DNA from: CAZXCK01 sp964639225 | GTDB lineage: Bacteria > Chloroflexota > Anaerolineae > Aggregatilineales > Phototrophicaceae | Assembly (NCBI GenBank): GCA_964639225.1 | Contig: CAZXCK010000068.1 | Span: forward strand, 1-22,928 | DNA length: 22,928 nt | Reading direction: 5' to 3' | Part shown: positions 18,006 to 22,928 of the stretch, piece after piece | Layout of the letters: the number at the start of each line of letters is the position of its first letter | How positions within the stretch are numbered: the stretch's first letter is position 1 | Translations under genes and position numbers: made by a program | The notes under the pieces: model-generated | The model's input: only the letters and a program-made list of their open reading frames with translations | Databases searched by the model: none | What the model was told of the DNA's origin: nothing

Positions 18006-19754
18006 ATGTCAAAAATCGCATCGATATATAACCATAACATCAAACAAGCGCCGTGTGGATTGCCCTATTCCCAAATTTCTGTAATTCTGCTGGTGGCGGT
18101 GCTGCTGCGTGTGGTGGCGCTGGGCCAGGATGTACGCTTTCATCCCGACGAGGCGTTCTTCGCCACCTTTGCCCGTCAGGCCGCCGTTCATGGCGACTGG
18201 ATGCTGCCCGGCCCGCTGGATAAATCCCCATTAAGCATTTACGGCGCGGCACTCTCCATGCACTTTTTCGCCGCCCACACCACGCCTGACGATGTCATCG
18301 ACGTGTCGCTGCGCGCCGGAGAGATGGCGGCCCGCCTGCCTGGCGTTTTCGCCGGTCTGCTGCTGGTGGCGCTGGTGATCGCCTGGGGGCGCGCCTTATG
18401 GGGAATAGGCCCGGCGCTGCTGGCCGGTCTGCTGGTGGCGCTCTCACCGTATGCGATTGTCTTCAGCGCGGCGGCCTTCACCGATATGCTGCTGGTGGCA
18501 CTGGTCACGGGGGCGCTGTGGCTGGCCATGCGCGACCATCCCATCGCCAGCGGCGGACTGCTGGCGCTGGCATTCGCCACCAAACAGCAGGCGCTGCTGC
18601 TGCTGCCGCTGCTCCTGGGCGTGATGTGGGCCACGCATCAACTCGATGGCCGGCGGCTGCGGCGCTTTGGGCTGGCGCTGGCGCTGGGAGTCGGCGCGCT
18701 GCTGCTGTGGGATGCCGCCCGTCCGGAAAACAGTATTTTCGCCCTGGCGGCGGCCAACAATCGCCCGGATGGCGCGCTGGCCCCGGTCGGCGAATGGCTG
18801 CCCCGACTGGCGCAATGGGCGCGTTATGGCGGCTGGCTGCTCGGCCCGCCACCCCTGACAGCCGTCCTGCTGCTGATCGGCGTGTGGGCAGCCTGGCAGT
18901 CGCGCAGCCGGTTGGATCGCGTGTTGTGGGGTTATACGTTGGCCTATTTTGCGCTGCATGCGATCGCTAACTTCAACCTGTACGACCGCTATCTGCTGCC
19001 GCTGCTGCCGCCGCTGACGCTGATGGCCGGGCGTGGTCTGCATCGCCTGCTGGCCAGTGAGCCAGCGGTTCGCTGGCGACGTCTGCTGCTGGTGGCAGGG
19101 GCACTGCTGGTGACTGGTCTGATGCTCAACGGATGGCAGGCGGCTCACTGGCGTATCGACCTGGGCCGCGATCACTATCCGTTGGACCGCAGCGGCGAAA
19201 TCGTCACCCTGGCGCGTTATCTCAACGCGAAGCCGCTGGGCGCTATCATCTATGATCACTGGCTGGGCTGGGAGATGGGTTATTATCTCGGCGCATGGAC
19301 CGACAAACGGCGCGTCTATTATCCCGAACCATCCGTGCTGGCACATGACGCGCGCCTCAACCCGGACCCGGCCCCGCGCTATCTGATCGCTCCGGCTGGC
19401 GTGGAACTGGATAGCTGGCTGCGAGCGCTGGCACAGGCGCGATTCGACCTGCGTCTGGATTATCGTCTGCCGTCGTTCGTTGTCATCCGCGTGATCCCAC
19501 CCTGGTCACGATTGACGACGTCCAGCCCGGATCAGGTCCTGCAGGGTTGTGATCAGGTTGTTGGCCAGATACGGCTTGGTCAGGTAGCGATCTGCCCCGG
19601 CATTGAGACCAGCGCGAATCTGCTCTGGGTCGGCCAGCGCCGACAGGATAACAACCGGCAGATCATCATACGCCGGTTTGGCCCGCATCTGCCGCAGGAA
19701 TTCCAGACCGTTCACATCGGGCAGCATCATGTCGAGGACGACAATATCCGGTAA
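18006..19754 (+). CDS. GT39-like membrane glycosyltransferase (GT-C fold), 3'-extended
   Basis: This is a polytopic membrane protein with about nine or ten hydrophobic helices. It carries the luminal acidic motif FHPDE (D48, E49) after the first helix, typical of ArnT/PMT-like GT-C enzymes that transfer sugars from polyprenyl-phosphate donors. Substrate and acceptor are unknown; cell-wall glycan or protein glycosylation is likely. The plausible native end is near W500 (FVVIRVIPPW). From residue 501 to 582 the frame runs antisense to the response-regulator gene, and this tail is polar, helix-poor and unlike the rest. A TGA in the +1 frame at 19492-19494 suggests an older stop lost by a frameshift, or an uncorrected sequencing indel. 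The ATG has no clear Shine-Dalgarno. Confidence 0.85.
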   Translation: MSKIASIYNHNIKQAPCGLPYSQISVILLVAVLLRVVALGQDVRFHPDEAFFATFARQAAVHGDWMLPGPLDKSPLSIYGAALSMHFFAAHTTPDDVIDVSLRAGEMAARLPGVFAGLLLVALVIAWGRALWGIGPALLAGLLVALSPYAIVFSAAAFTDMLLVALVTGALWLAMRDHPIASGGLLALAFATKQQALLLLPLLLGVMWATHQLDGRRLRRFGLALALGVGALLLWDAARPENSIFALAAANNRPDGALAPVGEWLPRLAQWARYGGWLLGPPPLTAVLLLIGVWAAWQSRSRLDRVLWGYTLAYFALHAIANFNLYDRYLLPLLPPLTLMAGRGLHRLLASEPAVRWRRLLLVAGALLVTGLMLNGWQAAHWRIDLGRDHYPLDRSGEIVTLARYLNAKPLGAIIYDHWLGWEMGYYLGAWTDKRRVYYPEPSVLAHDARLNPDPAPRYLIAPAGVELDSWLRALAQARFDLRLDYRLPSFVVIRVIPPWSRLTTSSPDQVLQGCDQVVGQIRLGQVAICPGIETSANLLWVGQRRQDNNRQIIIRRFGPHLPQEFQTVHIGQHHVEDDNIR

Positions 19755-19904
19755 CGGACGTTTGCGTAATTCCTGCGCCGCAGACGCCGCATCCAGGGCC
19801 GCAATAGTTTCCATATTGCCCCGCAGCAGCAGCGTTCTGACCAGCTTCTGCAACGCCGGATCGTCATCCACCACCAGGACACGCGCTTTGTTGTTTGAAT
19901 CCAC
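19506..19904 (-). CDS. Single-domain response regulator (CheY-like receiver)
   Basis: This 132-residue protein is a complete receiver domain and nothing more. It has the acidic pair D13-D14 (VVDDDP), phosphoacceptor D58 (VVLDMMLP), S88 in ILSAL and K110 in YLTKPY. Without an output domain it should act by protein contact or phosphotransfer; no histidine kinase is nearby. The frame can be read back to a GTG at 19961. The GTG at 19904 is preceded at ten bases by AAAGG (19915-19919), so I choose that start. The last 249 bases overlap the 3' end of the glycosyltransferase frame on the other strand. Of the two, this gene is well conserved through the overlap and must be real there. Confidence 0.92.
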   Translation of the reverse strand: MDSNNKARVLVVDDDPALQKLVRTLLLRGNMETIAALDAASAAQELRKRPLPDIVVLDMMLPDVNGLEFLRQMRAKPAYDDLPVVILSALADPEQIRAGLNAGADRYLTKPYLANNLITTLQDLIRAGRRQS

Positions 19905-20031
19905 GCCTGTGGTGCCTTTCGTACTGTATGCCGATACGCTCTGTGCATGTTTGTAGCGCACACCTTATTATTATGCAACTTGAATCAAGCAAACAGACGT
20001 TAGATTGCCAGAATTAACCAGAAATTTACTT

Positions 20032-20060
20032 TTGCCCTGAAGCCCGCGAGGGTGTATCCT
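20032..20060 (+). promoter_or_regulatory. Promoter of the LysM lipoprotein gene
   Basis: TTGCCC (20032-20037) and TATCCT (20055-20060) are 17 bases apart, with the start codon 56 bases further on. A palindrome CTTGAATCAAG lies upstream at 19979-19989, between this gene and the divergent response regulator. Confidence 0.5.
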
Positions 20061-20116
20061 GAAGGCAGCGAATCATGAACACCGCGTTTTTGCCGATATA
20101 CAGGAGAACGCCAGTT

Positions 20117-21058
20117 ATGGCAACTAGACGGGTCTTTTATCTGCTGCCCATCCTCGCTCTGGTGCTGGCCGGTTGTTACCGTCAGGCCAGCGATCCTGTC
20201 GAACCGGCCAACGAAACCCGGTTGAACACTGTCGCCGCGCCGACAGCCGGTGGCGAGGATAGTGACATGGACGGCGTCGACGCCCAGTTTTCGCTGGATG
20301 ACGAGATCGACGCCGAGCCGGACGCCGACGACGCCGAAACCGACGCGGATGAGTCCGCGCCGTTTGAGCTTCAGTTGATTGAATCCACGCCTATCGACAG
20401 CGTACCACCAGCGCCTGACAGCGTACCCGACAGCGCAGCGCCAACTAACTCCGGCCCGGACTCTGGTGAACCGCTCCCTACCGATGACGGCCAGCCAACC
20501 GCCATCGAACTGGAACTGGTGACGCCCGGCGGGCCGACCGGCCCCAGCGCCATCAGCACGCCGGCGCCCACCAACACCATCCCGGCTGTCGAGCTGGAGC
20601 CGCTGGTCACGCCGACCGATATGTTCGCGCCACAGACCGAGACGGTGGACCCGGCCTGCGTCCATGTGGTGCGCGCGGGCGATACGCTGTTCCGCATCGC
20701 ACTCACCAATGATACGACCGTTGAAGCCCTGCGCACCGCCAATCCGCAGTTAACCGGCGACATCATTCAGCCCGGCGACGAGCTGACGCTGCCCAACTGT
20801 ACACCAGGGGACAGCCAGTCCGAAGCCAGCCCGCCGACCGCCGACCCCGGCCTGGCCGCGCCCATCGACACCGAACCCGATGGTTCCAGCGCCGCTGAAG
20901 TGGGCGCGCCGGTGACGCACATCGTCCAGCCCGGCGAGACGATGGGCACCATCGCTCGCCAATATGGCGTGACGATCAACGCCATCGCCGAAGCCAACGA
21001 CATCTCGAACCCCAACGTGCTGTCGGTGGGACAGGAGTTGATGATCCCGTCGCCGTAG
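20117..21058 (+). CDS. Lipoprotein with two LysM domains
   Basis: This 313-residue envelope protein has a lipoprotein signal ending at LAGC (lipidated C20). A long low-complexity Asp/Glu/Pro/Ser/Thr linker (about 21-178) is followed by two LysM domains: 182-227 (HVVRAGDTLFRIA) and 267-311 (HIVQPGETMGTIA). LysM modules bind N-acetylglucosamine glycans, usually peptidoglycan, so the protein probably sits on the membrane and reaches into the wall. C181 and C228 flank the first LysM and could form a disulfide. No catalytic domain is present. An AGGAGA at 20102-20107 precedes ATG 20117 by nine bases; an upstream in-frame ATG at 20075 would spoil the signal peptide. It ends three bases from the convergent lipoprotein gene. 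Confidence 0.92.
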   Translation: MATRRVFYLLPILALVLAGCYRQASDPVEPANETRLNTVAAPTAGGEDSDMDGVDAQFSLDDEIDAEPDADDAETDADESAPFELQLIESTPIDSVPPAPDSVPDSAAPTNSGPDSGEPLPTDDGQPTAIELELVTPGGPTGPSAISTPAPTNTIPAVELEPLVTPTDMFAPQTETVDPACVHVVRAGDTLFRIALTNDTTVEALRTANPQLTGDIIQPGDELTLPNCTPGDSQSEASPPTADPGLAAPIDTEPDGSSAAEVGAPVTHIVQPGETMGTIARQYGVTINAIAEANDISNPNVLSVGQELMIPSP

Positions 21059-21061
21059 GTC

Positions 21062-21718
21062 CTAATCGGCAAGCGACGCGGCAAACACAATCAGATTGTC
21101 AAACGCCACCTCGGTGATGCTGCCGGTCTGCGTCGCCAGGGCGAAGCCCGGCACGCCCCGACTGTAGGTCGAATCGCGCACGTCGGCCACGAACTGCCCG
21201 TTGACGATCAGCGCCAGGTAGTCATCGACGCATACCACGCGCAGCCGGTTGAGCGCCGTGCCGCGATTGATGGCATCGCTGCGCCGCCAGGGGATCAGCG
21301 CATCGATGACGCCGTGCTGTCCCTTGCGAATACTGAAAGCGCCATCACCGCTGATGAGGAAGTAGTACCCGTCGATGCGGTCCTGGTCCGGTGTGGCCCG
21401 GCAGATGACACCGTAAGCGTTCACCTGATGTTCGGAGAGCTGCACGCCGTCCACCTCGATCACAATGTCGTCGTAGTAGGTGCGGTAGAAGCCGCGCACA
21501 TAGGCGTTGACATCGCCGCGCAGGCGGTAAGCGCCGTCGGCCACGCCCGCCACCACGTTATCGCGTGCGCCGCCGGTCCAGCCCAGCGACTGCTCAAAAT
21601 TCTCGCGCAGCAGCACCTCGCCGGTGCTGACTTCGGCGCTTGGCTGTGCTCGACAGCCCGCCAGCAGGACGAGTACGAGGACGAGCGCCGTCATCAGTCT
21701 ACCGTGTCGTCCTGTCAT
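21062..21718 (-). CDS. Putative lipoprotein with concanavalin-like (DUF1080/LamG-type) beta domain
   Basis: This 218-residue protein has a lipoprotein signal, ALVLVLVLLAGC (lipidated C22). A beta-rich body follows with the pattern LLRENFEQSLGW, GAYRLRG, DIVIEVDG, YGVICRATPDQDRIDGYYFLIS, LRVVCVDDYLALIVNGQFV and FDNLIVF. This resembles the jelly-roll 3-keto-disaccharide hydrolase/LamG-type domains common in secreted proteins, which usually bind sugars or form scaffolds. The start is ATG 21718, which overlaps the stop of the upstream GT87 gene as ATGA (21715-21718) and is preceded by GGAGG. This implies translational coupling. A longer frame reading back to 21808 would bury the signal peptide and is rejected. 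Confidence 0.8.
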   Translation of the reverse strand: MTGRHGRLMTALVLVLVLLAGCRAQPSAEVSTGEVLLRENFEQSLGWTGGARDNVVAGVADGAYRLRGDVNAYVRGFYRTYYDDIVIEVDGVQLSEHQVNAYGVICRATPDQDRIDGYYFLISGDGAFSIRKGQHGVIDALIPWRRSDAINRGTALNRLRVVCVDDYLALIVNGQFVADVRDSTYSRGVPGFALATQTGSITEVAFDNLIVFAASLAD

Positions 21719-22872
21719 GGTTTGGCCTCCGCCGGACGTGGCGCGCCGCGCCAGCGGCTGGCAATGTGGGCGGCTGTCAACAGGGCCAGCATCACCGGCG
21801 GAACCCACCAGTAACGCACATCGTCGTTGTCAGTCGTCAGTCGTACATAGACGATCCCCGCCCAGCACAGCGCGTAAGCGGCCAGCAGCAGAGCGCGCAC
21901 GTCGCGCCGTTCCAGCGCGAACATAACCTGAACCCACAGCGGCAGCAGCAGCACAAAGTCCCAGCTCCAGGCGTAGGGTGTCACCAGCAGATTGAGCGCC
22001 AGGCTCCAGCCGACAGCCCGCCGGGCAGGCAGGCGCTCCCACAGCCAGATGTTAACGGCCAGCGCCAGCGCCGCCAGCAGCCCCCACAACAGCCAACCCA
22101 CCGTTCCGGCAGTCGTCAGTCGCAGGAAAAGCGTGGGATGCGCCCAGCTCTGATTGCGTTCCAGGGCGGCGCGGAAGCCTTGCAGCCAGTCGGAGTAGCC
22201 CAGCCACAACGGCAGCAGCAGCACAAGCACCCACACGCCGACCATCAGCGCCAGCCGCAGCAGACCGTGCCCGCCCGCGCGCCGCCACATCCACCAGATG
22301 ATGCCCAGCCCCGGAAGCAGCACGAGCTGCGGTTTGGTCAGGCTAAGCGCCAGCAGCAGACCGGCCAGCACTGGCCAGCGCGGCAGCGACTCCAGGCGGC
22401 GCACCGCCAGCAGCAGCAGCACCGCCGTCAGCAGCGAAAACTGGCCCAGAATCAGATGTGAGATCGTCGGCGGGAAGAGCAGCGCCGCCAGCAGCGCGAC
22501 ACTCACCCACAGCGTCCCCGGCTGCGCCCGCTGTATGGATAGTCCCACCAGAGTCAGCACCAGCAGTACATTGAGCAGCAGCCACAGATTGGTCGCCGTG
22601 TGGATTTCCAGCCAGCCCAGGGCGAAACCGGCCCCCACTGCGACCGGCATCCACACCGAATTACTGCCGTCAAAGATCTGCTCGATGGCATAGGGACTCA
22701 TCCCCTGAACCAGCAGATGCGCCGGCCCCCACAGATTGTTGCGAAAATCCCAGCTTGTGAATTCCGCTGACTGCACGAACCATACCGCCGCCGCCAGTAG
22801 CGGCAGGACGATGCAGGCGGCCACGATCGCATCACGCCGGGACGAGCCGCGTGTGTCTGGTGGTGCGAGCAT
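21715..22872 (-). CDS. GT87 family (DUF2029) polyprenol-phosphate mannosyltransferase-like membrane protein
   Basis: This 385-residue polytopic protein has about ten hydrophobic helices. It matches the GT87/DUF2029 group, which includes mycobacterial alpha-mannosyltransferases that use polyprenyl-phosphate mannose. Typical landmarks are the early luminal WDFRNNLWGPAHLLVQGMSPY, GQFSLLTAVLLLLAVRR, SLTKPQLVLLPGL and the late TPYAWSWDFVLLLPLW. The family's early aspartate (D in SWDF) is present. An in-frame ATG at 22899 is possible, but AGGGAG lies seven bases before ATG 22872, so I use the latter. The gene overlaps the following lipoprotein gene by four bases. Its promoter probably lies beyond the window. 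Confidence 0.85.
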   Translation of the reverse strand: MLAPPDTRGSSRRDAIVAACIVLPLLAAAVWFVQSAEFTSWDFRNNLWGPAHLLVQGMSPYAIEQIFDGSNSVWMPVAVGAGFALGWLEIHTATNLWLLLNVLLVLTLVGLSIQRAQPGTLWVSVALLAALLFPPTISHLILGQFSLLTAVLLLLAVRRLESLPRWPVLAGLLLALSLTKPQLVLLPGLGIIWWMWRRAGGHGLLRLALMVGVWVLVLLLPLWLGYSDWLQGFRAALERNQSWAHPTLFLRLTTAGTVGWLLWGLLAALALAVNIWLWERLPARRAVGWSLALNLLVTPYAWSWDFVLLLPLWVQVMFALERRDVRALLLAAYALCWAGIVYVRLTTDNDDVRYWWVPPVMLALLTAAHIASRWRGAPRPAEAKP

Positions 22873-22928
22873 ATATGCGCTCCCTGTTGAACTGTGCATA
22901 CACGGCCTATGCTACCATTGAAGGGGCT

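Overview
The window is GC-rich bacterial chromosome carrying fifteen protein genes on both strands. I see no rRNA, tRNA, CRISPR array, transposase or phage gene. The mix suggests an environmental bacterium of the Chloroflexota, probably near the Anaerolineae. It includes a stand-alone bacterial Elp3, an RpoB with a long lineage-type insertion, a DUF1028 protein with a C-terminal peptidoglycan-binding-like tail, a DM13 protein, LysM and other lipoproteins, and GT-C mannosyltransferase-like proteins. This placement is inferred from gene content and has not been tested by phylogeny.

Left part (1-7174): an elp3 tRNA-modification gene is followed by a 195-bp non-coding element with terminal inverted repeats and five nested hairpins. 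Next comes a two-gene unit, a metallophosphoesterase and an unrecognised conserved-looking protein. A 310-bp gap follows that looks like a small RNA gene, with an extended -10 promoter, a folded body and an intrinsic terminator. A minus-strand CtpE-type P-type ATPase and a plus-strand membrane-anchored DM13 protein diverge from a shared region with two inverted repeats.

Middle (7175-13989): rpoB stands alone. It has tandem sigma70-like promoters and a TTG start with a good Shine-Dalgarno. It ends in a strong terminator, and neither rplJL nor rpoC is adjacent. RpoB has Thr at a rifampicin-pocket position that is Arg in E. coli and M. tuberculosis, and an extra block of about 120 residues near its C-terminus. 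A radical-SAM/PLP aminomutase-like gene follows behind a long leader, then a terminator, then endonuclease V (nfi).

Right part (14000-22928): a Tat-exported beta-lactamase-fold serine hydrolase and a HAD-IIA phosphatase form a minus-strand pair, with a DUF1028 gene diverging from them. A TIR-domain gene with clearly lower GC than its neighbours follows. A GT39-like membrane glycosyltransferase then runs 249 bp antisense into a single-domain response regulator. The last genes are a two-LysM lipoprotein and a translationally coupled GT87 mannosyltransferase/lipoprotein pair.

The genes do not form one pathway. Recurring themes are cell-envelope construction (GT39, GT87, LysM, DUF1028, the serine hydrolase and lipoproteins) and information processing (Elp3, RpoB, Nfi). 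The items I consider most worth following are the palindromic element at 1923-2117, the putative small RNA at 3781-3900, the low-GC TIR gene with an unrecognised C-terminal domain, the orphan rpoB with its altered rifampicin pocket, and the antisense gene overlap at 19506-19754.
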